From assembly GCA_014529385.2 (NCBI GenBank), contig CM043960.1:70311410-70375409 (forward strand): a stretch of 64,000 bases of DNA, read 5' to 3'. Positions 38,591-49,405 of this stretch are shown piece after piece. The notes below the pieces were generated by a model, which saw only the letters and a list, made by a program, of their open reading frames with translations, was not told the DNA's origin and ran no database searches. Position numbers and translations under genes: made by a program. Numbering within the stretch: the first letter of the stretch is position 1; every line of letters starts with the position of its first letter. This DNA comes from Adiantum capillus-veneris (taxonomy: Eukaryota; Streptophyta; Polypodiopsida; Polypodiales; Pteridaceae).

Positions 38591-41500
38591 CCCTAATGCT
38601 TGGATCATGTGATCCCTTCCACATCCGTCACAAAACCCAAGAAGTTTTGTTGATTGTCTCTTGTTCGTACAACCTTGTGCCCAATGGTCACCTCCACATT
38701 CATAACATGGAGCTTCCGGTTGGGCAGCTGGTGGTGCTCCCATCGGTTGTCCTATCTTGGGAGGATATCCTCTAGGTTTGTAATTTTGGTTTGCTATAAA
38801 TATGAGCATATTTTCATCCATTGTGAATTGTTTTCTAGTTACTTGAGCCACAATGAGGGTTTTGTAGCTTCATCTGTGCTTGCCTAGAATGGACTATCCT
38901 CGGTGGCATATGCTACACTCTCAACTTCTCTCACATGAGTTTCTACGGGCTCCTCGTAATAATAAATTGATGATGGCATCATTGGTTGACTGTGCATAAC
39001 AAACAATATCTCAATTGTCATGAGGCAAAGGAGGTTGTTCACCCAACACATGTTGCAGTTTGTCTCCTCCTTGTGTTGTGTTATTGGATCCAATCTTGTA
39101 CCTCAGAGGTGGTGGAAATTGGAGGTCCATACGTACTCATTCGTATTGTAATTAGTGTATTTTTACTCGATGGAACACCACTTCAACACCCTTGGAGCAT
39201 TTGTGGTAGCTATGGTCGCAAATTGAGATTATGTCGATACGTTTGGTTCATTCTTCTGATCATTTCTTCGACCACTTGATCCACATTTTGTGTGATTGAA
39301 GTAGGAGCACTACGTTTTGTAGCCAGCTCACTGGCTGTAGAAGAGGCACTAATGGTGTTTGTGTTTACGTCCTCTATTATCTCTTTATATGTCTTGCAGT
39401 TGTCAACTAGGTACAATGCTTTCTCTAGGTGACTTGTTTAAAAGTGTTGCATGCCTTCAGATGCAAGTCCTTTTTGAGAGTTTCATTTATCAGGCCCTCT
39501 ATGAAGAGAAATGACAATCAATCGTCTTGCGGTAAATCGCGTATTGGACATCTCTCAATGTCCTGTTTGAAGCAAAGCAAAGATTCCTTCACCTTTTTGT
39601 TCTGCTTTTGCTTAAAAGAATTTATTTGGGAAAATGTTGTTGTGCTTAATTTCTCATTTGGAGAAGGCCTTGGCAAACTCTCGCAAGGGTTGAACAATAT
39701 TTAGGAAATCTCTGTTCTTCAATGGTTGGTGGAACCAAGTCAACAATGTTCCTTCCAATGTCAATCCAAATCCTTCATACTACGTATGGAAATCTATGAT
39801 TTGATCCGCTCTTGAGACTTTCTTGAATATGGAAACATGTGTGCATGGATCTCCCAAACCGCTGTACTTCTTGGAAACACACTTCGCTACTTTGCATATT
39901 TTTCATTTTTGCAACCATTCTCATCACTCTAGGATCCCCTACTACAACATCTCTCATCTCATATCCATTGATAGGTGCTCTTGAGGGAGTTTTGTCGGGC
40001 ACTCTCTCCTCCGGTCTCATGTAACTACTCTTGGTTCTAGTGTTAAGAACCCTAGTGCTAAAAATCATGTCTAGAGCATCACTACCCTGATGTGTGGTCA
40101 TTGAAACCCTTGAAATCACAGATCCATTGATCTTGGCTTGAAAATATGTGGTTGACTAAAAGAATCTTCCACTCGTGTTCTCAGATGATTCATTGTTGTA
40201 GGTTTCATCCTCCTTTTAGGAATGGTTGATCTATGAATGGTAGGGGTGACATAGTATTGGTTGTTACCATATACATGTGGTAGTGATGTGTGTGAACACA
40301 CTAGGATTGGTGGGGATTTTTTCCCTCTTTAGGAGGTTTTTCCCCCGTGCATTGTATATATGCCCATCACTCTAGGGCTATCTATCTTTCCATTACATAC
40401 TAGGTTATACACTCTCAGTTGTGTGCCTTGAGCTTCCTTCGTCTTCTCCAAGCTATGTGTGTTTCCTTGAAACCCTAATTCCAACAATTGGTATGAGAGT
40501 GCATTGGTAGTTGCAAGGAACCCAGTTCTTCATGCTCGCACACAAAGCACATTGAGGTGCATTACCACTATGTCAGGGAGAGGCTCTCAGCAAGAGAGGT
40601 CAGCTTGTCTCATGTGCCAACACAAGACAACCTTGCAGATCTTTTCACAAAGGCATTGTCTCGTGAGAAATTCAAAGGTTTCTGCAAATCTTTGGGCTTG
40701 CTCCCCTTTGTGGATTGATCCTGTCCTTAGGACATGACACTTCCCTTTACTCTTTGTGCCAGCCCTCATTCACCGCATCACCCCCAGGGGGGATTTGTTA
40801 CCATATACATGTGGTAGTGATGTGTGTGAACACACTAAAATCACCGAGGCATTTTTTACCTCTTTAGGAGGTTTTTTCCCTCGTGCATTGTATATAAACC
40901 CATCACTCTAGGGCTATCTATCTTTCTATTGCACACTAAGTAATACACTCTATGTTGTGTGCCTTGAGCTTTTGTCGTCTTCTCCAAGCTGTGTGCATTT
41001 CCCTACAACCCTAATTCCAACACTGGTGGAGTGGCCCCTTAAAGTAGGTATATCTTTTAAGCTCTTGACGATCCACTGCAGAGTACTTCCAACCATACTT
41101 GTCAAGCATGATTACTTGAGTATCTCTTTCCACTTCATATGTGAGCACAGCATTTCTACTCCATTTACTCTCTCACATTGGGTTCATCGCATCGATAATA
41201 TAGAGCATTTGATCCCCATTATTGTACTTGTATAAAACCACATGCGTAATGTCTCTGTTGATGGAAGTAGCCATCACTCGCCTAAGCTTTTCATTAGGGA
41301 TGTCCCGTTTTGATGGATTTTCCTTAGGCTTGACATCATCTTTCTCCTTGGTGCATGTCAATCCAAGTTGTCCATAATAAATGGATTGTGCACAACTAAA
41401 TACATATTTCCTTCCTCATCAAATTATCAATCATCACTATAATCTATGACACTATGAGCTTGAGCTCACTAGATGTCTCTTCTATTTTCATGCAATGACA

Positions 41501-41769
41501 ATCCATACGATCTTTGTAAATTTACTACCTTGTTCATTCTCAAACTGTTATTGTAGGTGCAACCGTTTCATATTTGCTGTTGGTTGTGATGGTCTCGCTC
41601 CCATTTTGGTTTCCTTCTTGAAACTCACAGTCTTAGATCCCTCAGTCGTATAGATGTAAGACCTCTCTGAAGAGGTATTAGAAAGACTTTCTTCTAAGAT
41701 TGTCTCTACAACAGGATCCTTGAGTGACACTGCTTTTTTTTGAAATATGACTCTATTGGTCTCTAACAA
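38561..41769 (-). pseudogene. Ty3/gypsy-type gag, minus strand, with nested copia derivative
   Basis: The first frame is 41769-41548 (ETNRVIFQKKAVSLKDPVVE). Next comes 41361-41173 and a segment reading LDKYGWKYSAVDRQELKRY, cut by the nested element 40262-41022. It continues YYVTPTIHRSTIPKRRMKPT, then MRDVVVGDPRVMRMVAKMKN. Several frame changes and stops precede two knuckle-like boxes, CYECGGDHWAQGC and CDGCGRDH, near 38620-38710. Palindrome-bearing repeats lie immediately upstream (42100-43010). No pol was seen, so it may be another gag-only element. Confidence 0.65.
40262..41022 (+). mobile_element. TRIM-like internally deleted copia element, 761 bp
   Basis: LTRs 40262-40486 (225 bp) and 40796-41022 (227 bp) both start TGTTACCATATACATG and end CTAATTCCAACA. 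A degenerate iMet-type PBS (TGGTATGAGAGT, 40489-40500) and a purine tract (AGGGGGGATT) frame a 309-bp interior. The interior reads KHIEVHYHYVRERL, LADLFTKALSREKFKGF, the end of copia RNase H. The flanks TTGGT (40257-40261) and CTGGT (41023-41027) look like a TSD with one change. It sits inside the minus-strand gag frame. Confidence 0.9.
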
Positions 41770-41799
41770 TGGGATTTCTATTTTGATATAACTTGCTTG

Positions 41800-43010
41800 A
41801 TCACAAATACATCAAAAAAATTACTCTTGCAAAACCTTGACCTGTTATCTTATATGGTGCATCCAATCTTCCATTGAAAGAAAATTTTGAACAACAAACT
41901 TTGACTTCCACAACCTGTACAAAAGTCACTTGGTGGATATAAGTCTACAATCGCTTTGCTAGTCAAAATCTACTTCAATCAAAATTTTATCCCACTTCTG
42001 ACCCAAAATCCTATTTTTCTTGCAACTTACACAAATCAAATCCAGATTGAATTTTGAAAAGACCACCATGCTTCTAAGGACTAGTGCTACCTCTAGTGTA
42101 AGTCAAGACTTAATCTGTGATAGGGGGACATGGATCACGATCCATGTACTCTTGTGTCAAAATACACTAAAACTTGGCACACGAGTTCCTCATAGTTCCT
42201 TGATCCCCGTTATGTGGTTTTTATATGCTTGGATCAATTTAGGTAATCTAAAAGTCAAAACCCTAGGTTTGTTTGGTGATTTCTGGCCTTGAATGACTTT
42301 TGCCCTATGTTGACCCACTTTTTGAATCTTTTTCGTACCCTTGCTTTTGGTATTTTGTTTGTATTGGTCTTTGCTACAAGACTGTATGGTCTCTGTCTAG
42401 AAAATCAGAAGAAGGGGAACATGGATCGCAATCCAATCCATTTTCCATAAGATAAGAACCCCAAATTTGGCTTAGTGACATTGGCAGTCTATGTAGCCCA
42501 CTCAACAACTTATTTCTGGATTTGGAAAACTTTTTGTTGATCAAAAGAAAATTTTGTGCTTGCCTTGTGGTTTTTGACTAGCAGTTAGCGGTTTTTGACT
42601 AGCGGTTTTTGACTAGCATTTAGTCTTTTGCTAATTTGGTCAACTTTTGTTTTTTTTTTGCTATGATGCCCTTTCCAAAAATTATCCCAAATGTTGTCAA
42701 CTTCTCGATCAAATCTCAGCTCCAAATGGTCAAAGGGGACATGGATCACGATCCATGTTTGATCACATATCTTAACATGAAATTTGGTCAGTTGTATGCT
42801 TGCTTCCTATAGATGTCAGATTTTCACTCATTTAGTCAAAATGCCCTAAATTTTAATATTCTTTCCAATTTCTTGATTTGAATGATTTTTCAATGTCAAT
42901 TTTTCTCCAAAGTATAGATTCAGTGGTGTGGAACCACACTAGACCAACTAGTAACAATTCCTGCTCAAAATGTCACAGGGGGCAATGGATCGCAATCCAT
43001 GTTTTCACAC
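41800..43010 (-). repeat. Leader tandem repeat, four units each with a palindrome
   Basis: ACATGGATCACGATCCATGT lies at 42128-42147 and 42739-42758. Variants with a TCGCAA core lie at 42419-42439 (imperfect right arm) and 42985-43000. Spacings are about 291, 320 and 245 bp. Each is preceded by a G-rich RGGGG tract. The array lies just 5' of the minus-strand gag start at 41769. Confidence 0.85.
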
Positions 43011-43054
43011 CAAATTGCATGAACTTTCTAGATCATCTTTATTGCATTAGCAAG

Positions 43055-43513
43055 AGGATGGGGTCTAGGAGGGGCTCTTTATTTTCCATGAGATTATGGA
43101 GGTGATTAACATTTTGACAAATAGATGGATGCCATGTGTGCAAGAATGGTGGGTGTGTAAGAGAGATGTAAGAGTGGTCAAAGGATGCACTCTTTCCCCC
43201 AAAAAAAGGAAGTGGACAACTTTATGATTTTTGGCCTTCCATAACTCCTACATATGATCTCCATTTTGAGCGGACATAATAGATCTGTAATTTACACACC
43301 GTGATCGTTCTATAGATATCTTACATGATATGGTTTTGCCGGTTAGATTTTAAATTTCATTTTGAAGGTAGAATTTGAATTCAAATAAACTACCATTTTG
43401 CTTGTTTGAATTCAAAAACTATCCTTTGATTGCTTTCTTAATACTAGAGGGTTGACTCTCTTAAACTGCCAAATAAAGAGGCCGTCCTACACCCCATTCT
43501 CTTCCTAATGGGC
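43055..43513. repeat. ~460-bp dispersed repeat, copy 1
   Basis: Direct repeat of 59436-59895 with about 85% identity by eye. Shared blocks include GCAAGAATGGTGGGTGT, CTTTATGATTTTTGGCCTTC and TTTGAATTCAAATAAACTA. It is noncoding. Confidence 0.85.
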
Positions 43514-43833
43514 TTGTTTTACCCCTTTTTGCCTTGGGTTAGTATCAACTTCTGAATTTGGCCATCAATTTTCCAAAATTTTAGATTTTATGGTCTTTTC
43601 TACCAAAAAATGGTTTTGACAGTTTTTTCCCTGATCTTTTGAGCCCAATTGATGGTTTTGGATGTTTCATAACCTACTCTTAAATACTAAAATAAATCCT
43701 ATAAACAAAAACAAGCAAATGGCGTGAAATTGAAAGAAAATGAAAAATGAAATGCTTTCATATCTCACTCACAACACTCTATGCCTCTCAAGAGTAGATC
43801 TAGCAAGTCCCTAACTTCTAGTCTCTACCAAGC
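43514..43833. other. Spacer
   Basis: No gene or repeat was recognised. Confidence 0.4.
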
Positions 43834-44447
43834 ACTAAACCCCCGAGGGATTCACCATGGAAAACTTACCGCACCACGTAAGTGCAAGGGAGGAGGATTT
43901 TTTACAAGTTACATAAGCGTATAAGTTAGGGGCAAGCCCCCAATAATTTATCTCCCAAGCTTAAAAATAAAAGGGGGGGGGGGAAGGACTAACCCGGGTT
44001 GATTACTTGTAACAATTGGTCACAGGTGTGTACTAGAACTTAAATAAATTTTGGGGAAGTTTTTTATCAGGTCACACATCAAATTTTTCATCAAGACAGT
44101 CCGATAGAAAAGGGTTGATTAGGAGCAGGTCAAGGGTTGATTTACACCAGCTTTGGATGAGTCAGAATTGGGGGATGAGTACGTATAGTGCAGGATGATC
44201 GGGCACATAGTTTGAAAGTCAAACTAAGACACATTGAGGGTACATGTAGTTATCAACACAAGTGGCTCCTTAGTACGTTGTCAGTCACTATGCTACACAC
44301 TCTTTGACTAGTTTTACTTAATTAGATTATGTGAGACCTAAATTTTATATGTAAGATAGGGGTATGATAGTTTTATTCATTGATTGCCGTATAAGCGTGA
44401 AAAGGGGGGTCATATTTCCTAATATGAGTCGTATATAGGGGATTTAT

Positions 44448-44470
44448 GGGTGAAATCATAGAATGGTGTC
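44448..44470 (+). repeat. Left terminal inverted repeat of the transposon
   Basis: It starts GGGTGAAATCATAGAATGG. A perfect 20-bp palindrome, TTGGTGTCCATGGACACCAA, lies just inside at 44478-44497. Confidence 0.88.
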
Positions 44471-44630
44471 TAAATACTTGGTGTCCATGGACACCAAATA
44501 TGATGCTATGGATGGCACCATAGTTGGGCTTTTAAGTCAATAATTTTTAAAAGAATATAGGTAAGATAACTGACTTCACGACTCCACTACTCGGATTGAA
44601 AGACATGGAGCGGTTAGCACGCGTGGACCT

Positions 44631-44707
44631 CTCCCTCTCTCTCCCTTTCTCTCTCTCTCTCTCTCTCTTAGATGGCCTCCAATGCCCATCTCCATCTCTC
44701 TCTCTCT
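44631..44707. repeat. (CT)n tracts in the transposase 5' region
   Basis: Two CT tracts, 44631-44668 and 44693-44708, lie just upstream of the transposase ATG. Confidence 0.85.
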
Positions 44708-44727
44708 CCTACTCTCCTGTTCAGAAT

Positions 44728-47700
44728 ATGGATGATGGAGACTCCCTTCCTCTTGCTTTGGTTCCAGCTCATACCTCCTCACAAGCAGCAATGGAGCTTC
44801 TTGAACTCAACAATGCAACACAAGTGGATTTCAGTTCACTATTACAATCAGGAAGTTTTGTACGACTTCATTCATTTCAAACTACTGCAGACTGTTCCAG
44901 GATGGTGGACGACGGATTTTATGACGAGGCACATCGAATAGACACCATTCATACGCAGGTGCACTCCAAGAGAAAGGCTTGTCTAAATGAGGATGAAATT
45001 ATTGCAGTGAGGAAGTATGAAGCATAGGCTAAACGTGAGTACAGAAAGCGATGTCGTGCAAGAAAGCAAGTATAGCCAAGCGTCAACATTGGAGTGGAAG
45101 ATTGTCATAGGGAAGATTGTCATAGGGAGGACGTCGATGTACACACAAAGGAAGATAAGAAGCAACATACTATTCAAAATATTGTTCAGCACATTGTGAG
45201 ACAATTGCATAGTTACGGGAAAGAAGATAAGAATGCAATTCTTCAAGGTGTTTTCAATGATGATAGAATCTTTCCATTCTGTGAAGATTTGTATCTTCCT
45301 GCAAATGGCCTTATTTCTGCACTCAAGGTCTCCTTACAGGAATTAAAGATTCCAAAATCAGGTGACGAGATGTTTTTAAAACGAAGCACATTCAGCATGC
45401 TGGTGAATGGATTACTGCATGATAATGGGATTCAAGGTAGAGGTGTTACTCTACATAAAGTGGCAAAGCTATTAAATGTTCATCCAAGGAATTTATATTC
45501 AGCTTTTGGTAGACTTGATAGTGATCCTATGTCAAGTACGCTGAGGTTCGACTTATGCAAAAGGAAGTCTGGAAATGCTGGGTCCTTATCGAAGGAATTG
45601 AAGCAGACAATTATTACATTTTGGATAGAGCACAGTAGGGTGTCTCCAAATAAGAAAGATATTTGTCGGAAACGATTGGGCAGAAAACATTATCAAGAGA
45701 ATCCCATACACTTACTTGATGAATCTCAGGTAAACATGTCTCATTCTTACAATGAATAACTCTCAAGTGAAACATCTCACTCTTATGAATAGCTACCCAT
45801 TGCGTATTATGGAGTTGTGTACATCCTACTATATGTGATATGTAGCCAAGTAATGTGTCAAGATAGTCCATTGTATCTACCTACGCTATTATGTGTACTA
45901 TATTGCACAAGTGTAGCCCAATGTCCCTGTCTATGCTACAAGTGTGCCATGTAAAAGGACTCTATTGTAGTAAGATAGCAACATGTGTGCTATACAGTAA
46001 AAGTGTGTGTAAGAATAGCACAATGTTCTTGTCTATGATATGATGTGTGGTATGTGAAAGAGCTATATTACATATTGAGAGCACTATGTGTGCCATATAG
46101 CGTTAGTGTGTGTAATAAGAGGCCAATGTCCCTATCTATGCTATTATGTCATAGTATTTCTTACAGTATGAGTTCTATATAGCATAGCTATGTGTAATAA
46201 TAGCCCGATGGTCCTGTCTATGCTATTATGTGTGCCATGTAGCAGGACTCTATCAAAGTATGACAACATCATGTCTACTGTATAGCAATAGCACAATATA
46301 CCTATCTATGGTATTATGTGTGCTATCAGATTTTATAATATTATGAGAGCACTATGTGTGCTACATAGCAGATGTTAGTGTAATAGTAGCACGGTATCCA
46401 TGTCTATGCTATTATGTGTGTTATCCAAAGTGTGATATGTGTAATAATAGCACAATATCCCTGTCTATGCTCTTTTGTGTGTTATGTAGAAGAACTGTGT
46501 TATAATATGAGAGCACTATGTGTGCTATATAGCAGACGTGTGTGATGTGTATGTAATAACAGCTAGAAATCCCTATCTATGCTATTATGTGTTATATAAC
46601 AAAATTGAGCATGTAATGAAAGCTGAAAGTTGAGTTATCTATCTATGCTATGTAGCATAGCTATGTGTATTTATACCAATGCATCTGTAGCTATGCTATT
46701 ATGTGTGATATATAGCAAAATGTAATTCTAATGCATTTTTTTTTCAAGCAGACAAAGTATTTCTTGAAGTTTAAAGATAGCCACCCACATGTGACAATTG
46801 GGCAAAGGTCCTTTGAGAAGCTGAAGCCTTGGTTCGTGCGAAAGTTGAAAGATCGAAATACTTGCTATTTTGTTTATCATATCAAACTGATGTATCTCAA
46901 ATATGCATTTAATGTTATGCGCTCATCTGCTTTTGGTTTTCATGGGAGGTCATGTACATGTAAATGCAATGTGGTGTGGAAAAGCTCAGCCTTTGTCCAC
47001 GAGAACTTGCAGAGATGACAAAGACAGTTCCACTGCAAGTCTTCGAGGACATTAAAGTTCAAACTAAGCATGGTCTAAGTAAGAGAAAGATGTTGTCACT
47101 CAAATAGGTGGCTTTAAGTGAGCTGACAGGGAGGATAAAAGACGACATCAGAATCTTCATCGAGCACAATTTCACTTACAGATGGCAGGCACATCAATAC
47201 AGAGAATGTTTGAAGGTGTTTCCTTCAGATACCATTATATATGTAGTAGACTTTGCTAAAAATTACTCGTTCAAAGAGCAAAATGAAATACAATCCATGC
47301 ATTGGCATACAGATCAATGCACCATCCTTGTTCACATAACGTACATGCGTGACAACGAAGATGACAATATTATCAAGCATATGCATTTCTACATCTCCGA
47401 TGATAGGCAACATGATACGCTATTTGTCCAGCATTGTTTTCTTCTTTGTGATCAGTGGCTTTAAGACTAGGGGCTGAATTTCAATAAGCACTGGGTGTGG
47501 TCAAATGGTACAGCATCGCAATTCAAGGCTACAAGGCCATTTTACTTTGTTGCTAGATATTACCAACTAAAAGGTACAGAGATGACATGGAATTTTTTTG
47601 GCTCTGGCCATGGCAAGGGGGAGCATGATGGCGCTGGTGCTGTGATAAAGAGAGCCCTTACACATGAACAACTCAAGAGTAATGGAGTTGTTCTTAGGCA

Positions 47701-48472
47701 AGCTGCAGACGTGGTTGCATTTTTTACGAGAACAATGTCCAATGCTGCATGTAGCTCTTATGCACAATCCACTAAAGCAGGTCCTACTATAAATAGGAAA
47801 TTTTGGCTAGTAAAAGAGACACAAGTGGACAGGTCTAATCTATGGGGTTGTGAGAGAGTACCAGGATCTCGATCACTCCATTGCATTTCAGGCTTTTGTC
47901 GTCATGATGCTACTCAATTAAGGACCAGGCGGCTTTCTTGTTTTTGTGATGCTTGCATGAAGGGCCATTGGAGGACTTGTTCCAGCAAATCATATGCAGG
48001 CAAGTGGACACATAAGGCATTGAAACCACTCTCTGAGGTAGCAGAAGAGACTGAGGTACCAGAAGATGAAGCTGCAATGTTTGAGGGATCCCAGGATATG
48101 CTGAGTGAGTATCTCATTGAAGGTGATAACTTTGCAGTTAATGTAGACGTTGGCAATGCAGAAGGTGTAGAGTTCTTTCTTTGGAGATGTACAAAGAGAA
48201 AGTGGATGACAGATTGCATCTTAAGAGATAAGTGGAAAAACAAATGTGATAAAAACACTTATGTTGTCACAGGGTGTTATATTCAACAGCAAGAGGGGGA
48301 CCCAAATCACTACACTCTACTTGATGATAGAGGAGTTACTAACCTGTACTCTCACCTTGTTCGGGCAATCAAGTTTGACATGCCTTTGGTAGATGCTACC
48401 TCAAAGACATATTATTTATCTCCGGAACTACATGAAACTATTTACAATGCCATGCCCTATGAAGCAACATGA
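44728..48472 (+). pseudogene. Transposase (D..SxG..GHGKG type) with 1-kb intron
   Basis: ATG at 44728 opens MDDGDSLPLALVPAHTSS, followed by a basic stretch (KREYRKRCRARK) and a helical N-terminal region. Exon 1 ends DES|Q at 45729. Intron 45730-46751 is phase 0. Exon 2 resumes TKYFLKFKDSHPHVTIGQRS. The core has VVDFAKNYSF (about 47242), FYISDDRQHDT (about 47388), WSNG (about 47497) and FFGSGHGKGEHDGAGAVIKR (about 47597), then a Cys-rich tail. Lesions: TAG 45025, TAG 45073, a frameshift at about 46975-47015, TAG 47105, TAA 47462 and TAG 47468. Homologues I recall carry SDG where this copy has SNG. The core acts as a DDE-like nuclease by analogy only. Confidence 0.88.
45730..46751 (+). other. 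Transposase intron with GTGCTATATAGCAC-type repeats
   Basis: A 1,022-bp GT...TTTTTTTTTCAAGCAG intron. It is packed with variants of CCTGTCTATGCTATTATGTG plus GTGCTATATAGCAG at roughly 60-110 bp spacing. The same motif family fills the intron at 53295-54346. Confidence 0.85.
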
Positions 48473-48657
48473 TACCTATTTAACAGGCTTATATTATGTT
48501 CTATATAGCCTTCACCATTCAGTACCTCCTTACACATGTCCATTGTGCTATGTATCACATAGCACACAACCACACAGAGCACATAGCATAGAATCACACA
48601 CATTTCAGATAATGAGGTTACTATTGTGAACATGTTACACCTTGAAAAAATTTAGCC

Positions 48658-49235
48658 AAGATATTTGTCGGAAATGATTGGGAAGAAAACATTATCAAGA
48701 GCATCCCATTCACTTTCTTGATGAATTTCAAGTAAACATGTCTCATTCTTACAATCATCTCACTCTTATGAATAGCTACCCATTGGGTGTTATGGAGTTG
48801 TGTACATGCTACTATATGTGATATGTAGCCAAGTAATGTGTCAAGATAGTGCATTGTCTCTACCTAGGCTATTATGTGTGCTATATTGTACAAGTGTGTG
48901 TAATAATAGCCCAATGTCCCTGTCTATGCTATAAATGGACTCTATTGTAGTAAGATAGCAACATGTGTGCTATACAGTAAAAGTGTGTGTATCACATAGC
49001 ACAATGTTCTTGTCTATGATATGATGTGTGGTATGTGAAAGAGCTATATTACATATTGATAGCACTATGTGTGCCATATAGCGTAAGTGTGTGTAATAAG
49101 AGGCCAATCTCCCTATCTATGCTATTATGTCATAGTATTTCTTGTAGTATGAGTGCTATATAGCATAACTATGTGTAATAATAGCCCGATGGTCCTCTCT
49201 ATGCTATTATGTGTGCCATGTAGCAGGACTCTATC
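48658..49235 (+). repeat. Duplicate of transposase exon 1 end and intron start
   Basis: It matches 45656-46260. It begins AAGATATTTGTCGGAAATGA (exon codons DICRK...), crosses the former donor, and continues into the CTATTATGTGTGCTATATTG repeats. It lies 3' of the transposase stop, between the convergent genes. Confidence 0.85.
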
Positions 49236-49405
49236 AGAGTATGACAACATCATATCAGCAAAATAAAATTACATCATATCACCAAAATAAAATTACATCA
49301 TTCAATCATTAAGTTTAGAGAACTTTGAACAGGTCAATTTTCTGTATAGTAATCGCAAGTACATTCAGTGCACAAAATGTTGTATACATGATTCCATAAC
49401 CATAA

